Assembly (NCBI GenBank): GCA_964505215.1
Contig: CAZDGU010000005.1
Coordinates: 62,001-126,000 of the forward strand
From: Gracilimonas sp964505215
GTDB lineage: Bacteria; Bacteroidota; Rhodothermia; Balneolales; Balneolaceae
Direction: 5' to 3'
Length of the DNA: 64,000 nucleotides
How positions within the stretch are numbered: the stretch's first letter is position 1; each line of letters starts with the position of its first letter. The notes beneath the pieces were generated by a model. It made no database searches. It was not told where the DNA came from and worked only from the letters and a program-made list of their open reading frames with translations. Both the position numbers and the translations under genes were made by a program. Positions 8,733-18,162 of this stretch are shown here, piece after piece.

Positions 8733-9043
8733 AATCTCTGAGTTAGTTTAAAATTGATTTGGCATTTAAGTCTGTTTGTTTTGGTTTCTTACCTGTTTTT
8801 GACAAGGTTTGTAAGAGTATTATTCAAAGAGGTTACCCCGAAACTTAGTTTGGTTTTTGGTTTCACGCAAAGTTCCGCAGAGTTTGGCGCAGTGTTTCGC
8901 TGAGGCGCTGCGAAAATCAGCAATTCATCCGCGAGACTCTGCGAGAAATAGAATGTGGTCATTTTATGAACAATTTGATTTATATACACTTAGCAGCTAT
9001 AGATTAAAAATTTTAGGATAACTTCTCTATGATTTACCATAGA
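8733..9043. other. Intergenic region with a degenerate dispersed-repeat-like element
   Basis: No convincing gene. Positions about 8860-8950 contain a run of related pieces (cgcaaagttccgcagagttt, tttcgctgaggcgctgcg, gcgagactctgcgag) that read like an imperfect intergenic repeat rather than coding sequence. A 66-codon minus-strand frame here is an artefact of it. The right part is the end of the cusB transcript and the left part should carry the promoter for the DUF2231-copB genes. Confidence 0.45.
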
Positions 9044-10396
9044 TTAATGATTGCTGTGATCTTCCTCATGCCCGGCAGAAGAAGATTCATGATTAGCTTC
9101 TCCCTCCATTGTATGGCCTTCATGTCCGGTTTGGTTGGCGCCGGTGCCCGGTTCACGGTTCATCATGCTGAGCTTGTCGTTAAGCTGAGCCGCACTGTCA
9201 AGTTTAAACGTGCCGTTACTTACTACCTGCTCCCCGGCTTGCAAACCCGATTCAACCACATAATAAGCTCCCGCACGCGGACCGAGCACAACTTCCCGGG
9301 CTTCAAATGTTGGGGTTTCTGCTCCCTCTATTTGAACATAAACAATGGAGCGCTTTCCCGTCCACATAACGGCAGACCTTGGTATCAAAAGTGCATTTTT
9401 ATCTGAAACGGAAGACTCAACATTGGCTTTTGCAAGCATGCCCGGCTTTAAACTCGCTTCTTCATTTTCTACTCTCGCACGGATGGTTACCGAACGGGAA
9501 TCGTCATTCAGAAATGGATCTACATATATAACCGTTGACTCAAACTTCTTACCCGGATAGGCTTCTACCACAAACTGAATATGATCTCCTTTTTTGATGG
9601 AAGCTATATTAGACTCATACGCCTGAAAATCAACCCAAACAGAAGACAGGTTTGCTACACGATACATTAAACTTCCCTTCGTTACGTGGTCTTCTCGCGA
9701 AATAGCTACTTTAGATACATAGCCGTTTACGGGAGAATAAAAATCGAGCTCCTTCATTACTTCACCGCTTTCTTCTATCCGGCTGATGGTTGTTTCGGGA
9801 AACTCCCACAGGCGAAGCTTTTGGCGGGCCGCCTTATACAGCTTTGGGTTCTGATTTTTGTACTTCATGGTTTCCAGCAGCTCTTGCTGGGCCGCAACAA
9901 GTTCGGGAGAATATACCGATGCCAGCTTTTGGCCCTTACGTACATATTGCCCCTCATAATCAACATATAAATTGCGAATGCGGGCGGGGAAATGCGCCGT
10001 TACGCTTGAGACATTGTTTCTGTTTTCAGCCACTTTTCCGGGCAGCGTGAATGAATGAACGGCCTTCTCGTAACGCACAGGCGTGGTTTGAATTTCGGCC
10101 AGTTTTACGGCTGCATGAGTCATGCTGAGGGTGTAATCGTTTTCTTCAGCGGCCGATGCGTCCGACTCAGCCGGAATCAGCTCCATGCCGCAAATGGGGC
10201 AGTTTCCCGGCTCATTTTCGCGTACTTGCGGGTGCATACTGCACGTGTAAATTACACTTCCTTCCTCATCGGTGTGAGTTTCTGCAATATGCTCATTTAT
10301 GGTTTGAGGTTCCGGTGCTCCGCCAAAAAAGAGGTATCCCAGCAGCAGCCCGCCTAATAAAATTCCGGTATAAAGTGCTATTTTCTTCATGTTCAT
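9044..10396 (-). CDS. cusB: CusB-type periplasmic adaptor of Cu/Ag RND efflux pump
   Basis: The membrane-fusion subunit linking the RND pump to the outer-membrane channel. An N-terminal membrane anchor (ALYTGILLGGLLLGYLFF) precedes a heavy-metal-binding domain of the YHS-like type at about residues 50-76: YTCSMHPQVRENEPGNCPIC, then GMELIP. The adaptor domains follow (lipoyl/barrel-sandwich region, alpha-hairpin near YKAARQKLRLWEFPE, beta-barrel). The C-terminus is His/Met-rich (GHEGHTMEGEANHE ... HEEDHSNH), an additional metal-binding tail. ATG at 10396 is preferred; TTG at 10408 would overlap the cusC stop (TTGA) and ATG 10390 is also possible. Adjacent to cusC and cusA in one operon. Confidence 0.92.
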   Translation of the reverse strand: MNMKKIALYTGILLGGLLLGYLFFGGAPEPQTINEHIAETHTDEEGSVIYTCSMHPQVRENEPGNCPICGMELIPAESDASAAEENDYTLSMTHAAVKLAEIQTTPVRYEKAVHSFTLPGKVAENRNNVSSVTAHFPARIRNLYVDYEGQYVRKGQKLASVYSPELVAAQQELLETMKYKNQNPKLYKAARQKLRLWEFPETTISRIEESGEVMKELDFYSPVNGYVSKVAISREDHVTKGSLMYRVANLSSVWVDFQAYESNIASIKKGDHIQFVVEAYPGKKFESTVIYVDPFLNDDSRSVTIRARVENEEASLKPGMLAKANVESSVSDKNALLIPRSAVMWTGKRSIVYVQIEGAETPTFEAREVVLGPRAGAYYVVESGLQAGEQVVSNGTFKLDSAAQLNDKLSMMNREPGTGANQTGHEGHTMEGEANHESSSAGHEEDHSNH

Positions 10397-10404
10397 AAGA
10401 TGGT

Positions 10405-11703
10405 TCAATTTAGATTCATTTCGTTGGGTGTAATATTGTATGCTCCGCTTAAATAATGAATATAAGCGGCGGTGCTTTGCATATCTGTCAGGGCCTGAAC
10501 TCGGCTTAACTGATAGTCTAACAGCTTGCGCTGCATGCGCAATAACTCTTCAAAATCTGAGTAGTCGGTGGCATATTTTTGCATCATAATGGTAAGTGCC
10601 TGGTTTACCCGCTGAATTTGCATTTGGTCATACAGGTTAAATCGGCGGCGCGCGTCGTAATAATCGCGCAGGGAGGCATCCAAATCTGTTTCCAGCGCAT
10701 TTTTTTGGCTGATGATTTGTGACTGCACCGATTGAATATTGAATTCGGCCTGATTTACTTTAGCATTGTATTTTTTTCGGAATATTGGAATTCGAAAGCT
10801 GGCCCGGGCCATAATGCCGTTTTTACCACTTCCCGCCATGCCGGGGCTTTTGGCAGCAATATCATAATCAACCCCCAAACCAAAAGAGGGCCTGCCCTCT
10901 TTGGCGGCAAGTGTTTTCATATTCCGTGCTGCATCTTCCTGATACCTGAGACGATTTAAGGTTGGATTTCTCCGCGCTATCTGGTCGTTTAAAATTTCAC
11001 CGGCTTCGATGGAAGTATCGGGATTCAGCGTATCCGGCAGCACAACCTTTGCCGTACTTTCTCTGTTCAGCAATTCATTTACTCTCTGAATGAGCACGCC
11101 GCGATTGTCTTTCAAAAGCTCTATTTGAGTTTTCAAGTCTTCCTGCTCAATTTGGGCACGCAGCACATCTACCTGCGAAGCCTGTGCGGTTTCGTAACGG
11201 CGCAGGCTTATTTCTACCAGTGAGTTCAGGATATCCAGATTCTCGGCCGCTATTTCTATACTACGCTCCAGCTCATACAATTCCATCAGCGTATATTCCA
11301 CCTCATAAAACAGCTGATTACGAGCTTCCTGAAAAGCCTGAAATTTGGCTTTTGCGTTATTTTCAGCAATGTTTTTTTGGTCTGAAAGCGAACCGAACCA
11401 AGGGAACATTTGCGTTAAAGAAATCCGCACTTTCTGGGGTTTTGGGGTGATGAAATATCCAAACGCAATCTCCGGATCGGGCAACACTCCAACCTGTGGA
11501 CTTTCTTCCAAACCGGCTAAATATTGCTGAAAGGCAGCTCTGATTTCCGGATTTCGTTCGGCGGCCATCTGCTGATAGTCTTCCATACTTTGGGCAGCAA
11601 GCTTGCCCGGTATAAAAATGAACGCTGCCACTAGCAACATTGCCGGAAGGTGCATCCATTTGGATACATGGTTACCAAGTTTTTTGAGTTGAGTAGGTGT
11701 CAT
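10405..11703 (-). CDS. cusC: TolC-family outer-membrane channel of Cu/Ag efflux (CusC-like)
   Basis: 432 residues with a signal sequence (LLVAAFIFIPGKLAAQ) and the duplicated outer-membrane efflux protein architecture: long alpha-helical stretches (AENNAKAKFQAFQEARNQL; QAEFNIQSVQSQIISQKNAL) alternating with beta segments. The motif PDPEIAFGYFITP early in the mature protein is common in the CusC-like branch. It forms the outer-membrane exit duct for the tripartite pump. It lies 1 bp after cusA and next to cusB, all on the minus strand, which supports the pump assignment. Confidence 0.9.
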   Translation of the reverse strand: MTPTQLKKLGNHVSKWMHLPAMLLVAAFIFIPGKLAAQSMEDYQQMAAERNPEIRAAFQQYLAGLEESPQVGVLPDPEIAFGYFITPKPQKVRISLTQMFPWFGSLSDQKNIAENNAKAKFQAFQEARNQLFYEVEYTLMELYELERSIEIAAENLDILNSLVEISLRRYETAQASQVDVLRAQIEQEDLKTQIELLKDNRGVLIQRVNELLNRESTAKVVLPDTLNPDTSIEAGEILNDQIARRNPTLNRLRYQEDAARNMKTLAAKEGRPSFGLGVDYDIAAKSPGMAGSGKNGIMARASFRIPIFRKKYNAKVNQAEFNIQSVQSQIISQKNALETDLDASLRDYYDARRRFNLYDQMQIQRVNQALTIMMQKYATDYSDFEELLRMQRKLLDYQLSRVQALTDMQSTAAYIHYLSGAYNITPNEMNLN

Positions 11704-11704
11704 T

Positions 11705-14700
11705 CTATGATTCTGTGTTTGATGTTCTTGTCAGTTTAAATTCCTTCCACATGAAGTAAAGCACCGGCACCACAAATAGCGTGATAACCTGAAGCAGCAT
11801 GCCGCCCACGCTTGGAATGGCCATGGGAACCATAATGTCGGCTCCTCGCCCGGTGGAGGTGAGCACGGGAAGCAGCGCTAAAATGGTGGTGGCGGTAGTC
11901 ATAAGCGTAGGACGAATTCGGCGAGTACCGGCTTCTATTACCGCTTCTTTCAGCTCGGCCACGGTAGTGGGCTTTTTGCGGTTGTAAAGCTGATCCAGAT
12001 AAGTGGCCATCACCACGCCGCCATCGGCTGCAATTCCGAATAAGGCAATAAAGCCCACCCATACGGCTACGCTCAGGTTTACCGTTCCCATCTGGAAAAC
12101 ATCTCTCAAATTCTGCCCAAACAGATCTATGTTTAAAAACCAGCCCTGTCCGTATAACCACACCAGTAAAAAGCCGCCGGCCCAAGCCACAAAAATACTG
12201 CTGAATATCATAGCGGTAGTAGCTGCCGAGCGGAACTGGAAATACATAATCAGGAAAATCAGTATCAGCGCAACGGGCAGAATAATGCTTAGCCGCTCCT
12301 CTGCACGCACCTGGTTTTCATAATTTCCGGCAAACTCAAAGTTAATTCCGGCCGGAACTGCAAGGCTGCCTGCATCAATTCGATCCTGAATAATTTGTCC
12401 GGTCTGCTCTACCACTTCCACCTCGGCATAGCCGTCATTTTTATCAAATATCACATATCCCACTAAAAAAGTATCTTCGCTTTTAATGGCCTGCGGACCC
12501 TGGCGATATTTAATCTCGGCCAGCTGTTTTAGAGGAATTTGAGTCCCGGTTTGAGTGGGTACCAGCAGCTCTGCCAGCGACTCCGGATCGCCGCGCAGCT
12601 CGCGGGCAAAACGAACCCGAATGTTATAGCGCTCCCGTCCTTCTACCGAAGTTGAAACGGGCATTCCTCCAATTCCGGCCGTCACAAACTGCTGCACATC
12701 CCGCATCGACAAGCCGTAGCGGGCTAATTCTTCCCGGTTCCAGTCAATTTCCAGATAGGGCTTTCCTACAATACGTTCTGCAAAAACCGAAGAAGCTTTC
12801 ACGCCGGGCACTTCCTTAAGTATAGTTTCCAGTTTCAAGCCAAAATCTTCAATTTGCTGTAAATCGGTGCCTTTCACTTTTATGCCCATAGGAGCTCGCA
12901 TGCCCGACTGCAACATCACCAATCGGGTTTGAATAGGCTGTAATTTAGGAGCCGAAGTAGTTCCGGGAATGCGAGAAGCTTTCACAATTTCATCCCAAAT
13001 ATCATCCGGAGATTTTATTTTATCTCTCCATTGCCTGAAATATTCACCCTCAGGATCAGGAATTACTTCGCCATTTTCATCCCGCACAAACTCTCCGTTT
13101 TCGTCTGTTTTGAACCTGACTCTTCTTCCGTTTTCATCCGTTTTATATTCCGATTTATAGAGAATCACGTTTTCAAACATAGAAATAGGTGCCGGATCCA
13201 GAGCCGATTCCGTACGCCCCATTTTACCCACTGCCGTTTCCACCTCCGGTATAGAAGCCACCGACATATCAATTTTTCGCATCACGTCTTTGGCTTCTTC
13301 CACTCCTGCGTGCGGCATGGTGGTGGGCATCAGCAAGAAGGCTCCTTCATCCAGTGCAGGCATAAACTCTTCGCCTAATCCCGGAAAAGCGTGCGTGCCC
13401 GCCGTCCAAACTGAAGTTGTTCTGACATTCACCCCAATGGAATCAAACCCGTTGGCAACAAAGCCAAATACCGAGGCAAAGCCCAGCCAAATTACCATAG
13501 CCAATACCATGAAAAAGGCAGGAATAGCGAGAAAGGTTTTTTTGTATTCCAGACACCAGCTAATGAGGCGCGTATAATATTTGATGAGCATCCAAAACGT
13601 GAAAAGAATGCCTCCGATTAGCAGAACAATGAAAGTCAGATTGCCTAAAAAGGAAACCGAAGGGCCAAACGGCAGCCAGTAGGTTGTCAGCAGCCAGGTA
13701 ACCACCACAACCGAAAGCACGTTATTTAACAGAGGCACCCGCTGCTCATATCCTTCTCCCAAGAAATAGACGGCTCCGTTAATCAACCCAAAACCAATGA
13801 GCAAAATGCCCGCCCATCCCGGCAGGGTAAACAGAGCTGCTATTCCTCCCAAAACTAACAACACATTCCAACCCAGCTTAATGGCTTTGTTCTTGATCTC
13901 CAGCCCAAACACCCAGTGCGCAAAGGGCGGAATGAGCGTAATAGCCACAATAATGGAGGCGATAAGCGCAAAGGTTTTGGTATAAGCCAAAGGCTTAAAC
14001 AGTTTCCCCTCGGCGGCAATCATCGTGAAAACAGGTAAGAAGCTTACAATAGTTGTGGTGACTGCTGTCAAAACCGCCGAAGCCACTTCTACCGTAGCGG
14101 TGTAAATAACTTCGAGCAGCGATTCTCCTTCTTCCATCTCTTCCATATGGCGCAGCATGTTTTCGGAGAGAATTACGCCCATATCCACGATGGTACCAAT
14201 AGCAATGGCAATACCTGAAAGCGCCACAATATTGGCATCTACCCCAAAATATTTCATGGCTATAAAGCTCATTAAAACCGAAAGGGGCAGCATTGTTGAA
14301 ATCAGAATGGAGGTGCGCAGGTTCATCACCATAATCACGATTACGATAATGGTGATCAGAATTTCTAAAGTGAGCGCCTCTTCCAGCGTTCCTAACGTTT
14401 CTGAAATCAGCTCGGAGCGGTCGTAAAACGGAACAATGGTAACCTTTGAATCGGTGCCATCTTCTAAGGTTTTTGACGGCAAACCGGCCGAAAGCTCGGC
14501 AATTTTCTCTTTTACATTGTCAATTACCTGCTGGGGATTGGCTCCCTGCCGGGCTACTACCACACCGCCAACGGCCTCGGCTCCCGCTTTGTCTAACGCT
14601 CCACGCCGCTGAGCCGGTCCCATCGTTACAAAAGCCACATCCTTAATGCGAATTGGGGTATTATCTACTACTTTGACAACTGCTGATTCAAGATCTTCGA

Positions 14701-15472
14701 GACTTTTTACGTATCCCAATCCCCGAACCAGATATTCCGCATTATTTAATTCCAGCGTACGCGCTCCGGTTTCCACATTACTGTTTCGCACCGCCTCAAA
14801 CACGTCCGAAAGCGTAACTCCATACACTTTCATTTTGTTTGGATCTACATCCACCTGATATTCTTTCACATACCCGCCAATGGGAGAAACTTCGGCCACG
14901 CCTTCTGCCCCGGAAAGCGCATATCCCACATAAAAATCCTGAATAGATCGTAACTCCTGCGGATCCCATCCACCGGCCGGTTCCCCATCTTTATCACGCC
15001 CTTCCAGCGTGTACCAATACACTTGCCCAAGTGCCGTGGCATCGGGGCCCAGTGCGGGTTGAACCGATTCGGGCAGCGTTCCGGCCGGCAAAGAGTTTAG
15101 TTTCTCCAGAATGCGGGAACGGCTCCAGTAAAACTCAATATCTTCTTCAAAAATCACATAAATGCTGGACAAACCCGTCATAGAAGTACTCCGCACCGTC
15201 CGAACTCCGGGAACGGTAAGCAGCTGCGTGGTTAGGGGATAGGTGATTTGATCTTCCACATCCTGTGGCGACTGTCCCGGCCACTCGGTATAAACAATTT
15301 GCTGGTTTTCGCCTAAATTTGGAATGGCATCTACCGGAACTGAATCTCGGGGCAGAAAATCTAAATTCCAGTTAAAAGGTGCAGTAGCTAACCCCCAGCC
15401 GCTAAGCAGCAGCACCAAAAGAACGGCAATCAGTTTATTTTCCAGAAAAAACCGGATGGTTTTATTTAGCAT
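11705..15472 (-). CDS. cusA: CusA-type heavy-metal RND efflux permease, unusually long
   Basis: An inner-membrane proton-driven permease of the heavy-metal RND family. At 1255 residues it exceeds the usual about 1040. The N-terminal helix is followed by the periplasmic porter domain, and GIAIAIGTIVDMGVILSENM carries the proton-relay aspartate (D430). Periplasmic methionine-containing segments (LLMPTTMP at 714, LVMLQSGMRAPMG at 851 and GIGGMP) lie where CusA has its Cu/Ag-binding methionines; the equivalence is inferred. Extra length comes from about 110 residues with added hydrophobic helices (522-635) and a charged insert with TDENG/DENGE repeats (776-805). First gene of cusA-cusC-cusB. Confidence 0.93.
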   Translation of the reverse strand: MLNKTIRFFLENKLIAVLLVLLLSGWGLATAPFNWNLDFLPRDSVPVDAIPNLGENQQIVYTEWPGQSPQDVEDQITYPLTTQLLTVPGVRTVRSTSMTGLSSIYVIFEEDIEFYWSRSRILEKLNSLPAGTLPESVQPALGPDATALGQVYWYTLEGRDKDGEPAGGWDPQELRSIQDFYVGYALSGAEGVAEVSPIGGYVKEYQVDVDPNKMKVYGVTLSDVFEAVRNSNVETGARTLELNNAEYLVRGLGYVKSLEDLESAVVKVVDNTPIRIKDVAFVTMGPAQRRGALDKAGAEAVGGVVVARQGANPQQVIDNVKEKIAELSAGLPSKTLEDGTDSKVTIVPFYDRSELISETLGTLEEALTLEILITIIVIVIMVMNLRTSILISTMLPLSVLMSFIAMKYFGVDANIVALSGIAIAIGTIVDMGVILSENMLRHMEEMEEGESLLEVIYTATVEVASAVLTAVTTTIVSFLPVFTMIAAEGKLFKPLAYTKTFALIASIIVAITLIPPFAHWVFGLEIKNKAIKLGWNVLLVLGGIAALFTLPGWAGILLIGFGLINGAVYFLGEGYEQRVPLLNNVLSVVVVTWLLTTYWLPFGPSVSFLGNLTFIVLLIGGILFTFWMLIKYYTRLISWCLEYKKTFLAIPAFFMVLAMVIWLGFASVFGFVANGFDSIGVNVRTTSVWTAGTHAFPGLGEEFMPALDEGAFLLMPTTMPHAGVEEAKDVMRKIDMSVASIPEVETAVGKMGRTESALDPAPISMFENVILYKSEYKTDENGRRVRFKTDENGEFVRDENGEVIPDPEGEYFRQWRDKIKSPDDIWDEIVKASRIPGTTSAPKLQPIQTRLVMLQSGMRAPMGIKVKGTDLQQIEDFGLKLETILKEVPGVKASSVFAERIVGKPYLEIDWNREELARYGLSMRDVQQFVTAGIGGMPVSTSVEGRERYNIRVRFARELRGDPESLAELLVPTQTGTQIPLKQLAEIKYRQGPQAIKSEDTFLVGYVIFDKNDGYAEVEVVEQTGQIIQDRIDAGSLAVPAGINFEFAGNYENQVRAEERLSIILPVALILIFLIMYFQFRSAATTAMIFSSIFVAWAGGFLLVWLYGQGWFLNIDLFGQNLRDVFQMGTVNLSVAVWVGFIALFGIAADGGVVMATYLDQLYNRKKPTTVAELKEAVIEAGTRRIRPTLMTTATTILALLPVLTSTGRGADIMVPMAIPSVGGMLLQVITLFVVPVLYFMWKEFKLTRTSNTES

Positions 15473-15671
15473 GTCTTTGTGATAAAATACGTGTTGGTTT
15501 ATGGCATCACGGCACTATATTCGCCGGGCCGATATACTTTTTTGATAAATTGGGTGACTGCTTTTTTACGAATGAATGAATGTTGGGCCTTTCAAACGTA
15601 TGCAGTCCATTATTTAGGCAGCTGTTGCAAGATGTGCAGAATAGCTGCTAAATCAGATTAGCTGCGTAATA

Positions 15672-16094
15672 TCAAAGTATAAAAACCTCGTTCATGAGGT
15701 AGATGGGGGGAGGTGAGTAAGCGTTTGAAGCTATAGTACGAATTGCATGTGATGCTTCAGGCTCTAAACCGGGAAGCGTAACTGCCACTCCGGTTAACGA
15801 CAGATCCGGAATACTAATCTTAAGCAAGTTTTGAACCTGCGTTTTAAGCGGAGCTTCATCTACCGAGCAGGCGCAGGCAAAACCAAAATCATGGGCTTTG
15901 TGATGGGTGGGAGCCGCATCCCGATCCGGCATATCCATTGGGCACTGTTCTCCTTCGTGTCCGGCTGTTGCATGAGCCGGGTTTTTGCATATATCATCAG
16001 ACATTGCATGTAAACCCGCCGGCACAGAAATGCCTATCAAAATGCTCAGGCTGAGCACAGTGGCCAAAAATCGATATGCGGTAGAAATTTTCAC
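15672..16094 (-). CDS. Small secreted Cys/His/Met-rich protein, probably metal-linked
   Basis: 140 residues beginning with GTG at 16094, with a clear signal peptide (FLATVLSLSILIGISVPAGLHA). The mature part is rich in potential ligands: DDICKNPAH, GHEGEQCPMDM, THHKAHDFGFACACS. I do not recognise a named family; comparable short proteins occur ahead of efflux operons in related bacteria. It precedes cusA by 199 bp on the same strand, so a periplasmic copper-binding or sensing role is plausible but inferred from composition and place alone. The divergent region to its right probably holds the promoter. Confidence 0.6.
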   Translation of the reverse strand: MKISTAYRFLATVLSLSILIGISVPAGLHAMSDDICKNPAHATAGHEGEQCPMDMPDRDAAPTHHKAHDFGFACACSVDEAPLKTQVQNLLKISIPDLSLTGVAVTLPGLEPEASHAIRTIASNAYSPPPIYLMNEVFIL

Positions 16095-16318
16095 GAGTCT
16101 ATAATAATCAATTAAGCCATGACTTCAAAGCAAAGCAGCTGCAACCACAGGATTTGATAAACTTTTCCCAACAAGTGATAAAATCACACCCGGTCTAACT
16201 CCTTTTTCTGCGTATTTTCTTGATTGCTTAAATTGCTCAAGTTACTTTATGGTAGATTTCAAGCCACAAAATGAAATCAGAACAGCTTCCCAAAACCTCC
16301 TAATCATGGAGCAGACCA

Positions 16319-16684
16319 ATGAGCCAACACGAAAAAATTGATTATGTAGAGTTCCCCTCAACCAATTTAAAAGCTACCCAAACATTTTTTACCAAAGCTT
16401 TTGGGTGGAAGTTCACGGAGTATGGCCCCGACTATTGCGACTTCACCAACGAGGGCATAAACGGCGGTTTCTATTCATCCCAAAACACAGCAACTGCCGA
16501 AAGTGGAAGTGCACTCATTATTTTGTACAGCCGGAATTTAGAAAACACCTTAAAAAAAGTAGAAGAAGCAGAAGGTCGCGTTAATAAAGCAATTTTCCCT
16601 TTTCCCGGCGGCCGGCGCTTTCACTTCATAGAACCGGGCGGAAATGAACTGGCGGTGTGGTCAGATAAGGAATTAGAGGCTTGA
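16319..16684 (+). CDS. VOC (glyoxalase/bleomycin-resistance) family protein
   Basis: A 121-residue single vicinal-oxygen-chelate unit. IDYVEFPSTNLKATQTFFTKAFGWKF at the start is the characteristic first beta-alpha-beta module, and GRRFHFIEPGGNELAVW at the end carries the typical Glu of the metal site. Related small proteins are cytoplasmic and bind or transform small molecules; the substrate cannot be predicted. The ATG at 16319 follows another ATG at 16306 that is out of frame. Divergent from the secreted Cys/His protein. Confidence 0.85.
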   Translation: MSQHEKIDYVEFPSTNLKATQTFFTKAFGWKFTEYGPDYCDFTNEGINGGFYSSQNTATAESGSALIILYSRNLENTLKKVEEAEGRVNKAIFPFPGGRRFHFIEPGGNELAVWSDKELEA

Positions 16685-16747
16685 TTCATCCCGTTTTAAA
16701 AAATTCCTGCGAATGTAGTTTCTTTAGGAAGTGTTTATCTTGATGTT

Positions 16748-17320
16748 ATGGAAAAAATAACGCTGCATATTAAAAATATGGTGTGCGATCGCTGCGAGAT
16801 GGTGATTGAAACGGCTCTCACCGCACTCGGACTGCAGGTGCATCATGTGCAATTGGGTCGGGCTGAAGTTTCTCGAAATGGAATTCATCCCACACTCAAA
16901 GAAATTGAAAAAGAACTGGAGCGGTTTAATTTTGGGCTGATTAAATCCGAAGATTCCATTTTGGCAGAAAATGTGAAAACGGCTCTTATTCAATGGATAG
17001 ACTCCGGTCTGGTTGAAGAAGCCAATGTTTCACTATCTCATTTTCTGGCTGAAAAACTCTCCAGAAGCTACGATTCTATTTCCCGAATTTTTTCCAAACA
17101 GGAAGAAGTCACCATTGAAAAATACTTTATTCGCCTAAAGATTGAAAAAGCCAAGGAGCTGGTTATGTATGAAGATTTAAACTTCAGTGAAATTGCCTAT
17201 CGGCTGGGATATAAAAACCTGCAGCACTTATCGCGACAGTTCAAGGAAATTACCGGGATGAGCATGAGCGCCTATCAAAAGCTTCAGGAACCCGACCGCA
17301 GGGCTCTGGATAGAATTTAA
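16748..17320 (+). CDS. AraC-family regulator with HMA-like CxxC N-terminal domain
   Basis: 190 residues. The N-terminus (1-70) reads like a heavy-metal-associated domain: HIKNMVCDRCEMVIETAL, with the CxxC metal pair at about 13-16 and the following beta-alpha-beta pattern. Residues about 75-185 form an AraC-type DNA-binding domain; the second helix-turn-helix is FSEIAYRLGYKNLQHLSRQFKEITGMS. This combination suggests a metal-responsive activator, and its place beside the cus/copB region makes copper the natural candidate ligand. Its targets are not visible; no shared operator was recognised. Start ATG at 16748, 63 bp after the VOC gene. Confidence 0.8.
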   Translation: MEKITLHIKNMVCDRCEMVIETALTALGLQVHHVQLGRAEVSRNGIHPTLKEIEKELERFNFGLIKSEDSILAENVKTALIQWIDSGLVEEANVSLSHFLAEKLSRSYDSISRIFSKQEEVTIEKYFIRLKIEKAKELVMYEDLNFSEIAYRLGYKNLQHLSRQFKEITGMSMSAYQKLQEPDRRALDRI

Positions 17321-17384
17321 GTCCGGCTGTACCTCTTCAAAACTCTGAATAAAAGCGTTCACTTTTTATTTTTTTTAAAAACTG

Positions 17385-18143
17385 ATGGAACTCATTTTTA
17401 CAGAACCTTGGTGGATATATGCGGTCCTCTTTTTGGTCGGAATGGCAACCTACATCATTTCCGCAATTGCCGGCGGTGGCGGTGCGCTGTTGCTTATACC
17501 TGCCGTTAATGCGCTCTTTGGCGCCAAAACCGTAGCACCAATTTTGAATCTTGGAAGCCTGATTGGCCGCCCTTCCCGCCTTATTATTTTTTGGAAACAC
17601 ATCCGCTGGGATATTGTCCGCTGGTACGCGCCCTCTACCATTGCGGGCGTGCTGCTGGCCGGCCGGTTATTCACAAAAGTAGATGCTTCGTGGTTTCAGG
17701 TGCTTATTGGACTCTTTTTAGTGAGCACGGTATTTCAATATCGGCTGGGCAAAAAAGAACGCACCTTCGTCATGAAGAAAAAATACTGGCTGCCGCTGGG
17801 CTTTGGCGTTGCTACCGTCTCTACCATTGTGGGAGGCTTAGGCCCCGTTCTCAATCCGTTTTATCTGAACGCCGGAATTTTAAAAGAAGAAATGATTGCC
17901 ACCAAAACGGCGAATTCATTTTTCATGGGATTGATACAAATTGGTACTTACTCATTCCTTGGCGCTTTACATGGAGATTTATGGGTATTTGGAATTATTC
18001 TGGGTTTAGGAGCCACTGCCGGAAACCTGATCGGCAAAAAGCTGCTTAGCTCAATGACAGCCCAAACCTTCCGGAAATACGTACTCGCCGTTATGGTTAT
18101 TAGCGGACTTTATATGATTAGCTCCAAAATCGGTTTATTTTAA
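17385..18143 (+). CDS. TauE/SafE (DUF81) family membrane transporter
   Basis: 252 residues with seven to eight hydrophobic helices. The glycine-rich first repeat AIAGGGGALLLIPAV is the family signature and recurs weakly in the second half (GGLGPVLNPF), as expected for its internal duplication. TauE/SafE proteins are putative exporters of sulfite, sulfoacetate or other small anions, and some lie in metal-resistance loci. The 64-bp gap from the AraC regulator and common strand suggest co-expression. The substrate is unknown. Confidence 0.88.
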   Translation: MELIFTEPWWIYAVLFLVGMATYIISAIAGGGGALLLIPAVNALFGAKTVAPILNLGSLIGRPSRLIIFWKHIRWDIVRWYAPSTIAGVLLAGRLFTKVDASWFQVLIGLFLVSTVFQYRLGKKERTFVMKKKYWLPLGFGVATVSTIVGGLGPVLNPFYLNAGILKEEMIATKTANSFFMGLIQIGTYSFLGALHGDLWVFGIILGLGATAGNLIGKKLLSSMTAQTFRKYVLAVMVISGLYMISSKIGLF

Positions 18144-18162
18144 GTGATAAATTTACAAAGTA

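Noticed and set aside
8789..8989. 66-codon minus-strand frame
   Set aside because: Created by the repeat-like pieces at 8860-8950; no coding features.
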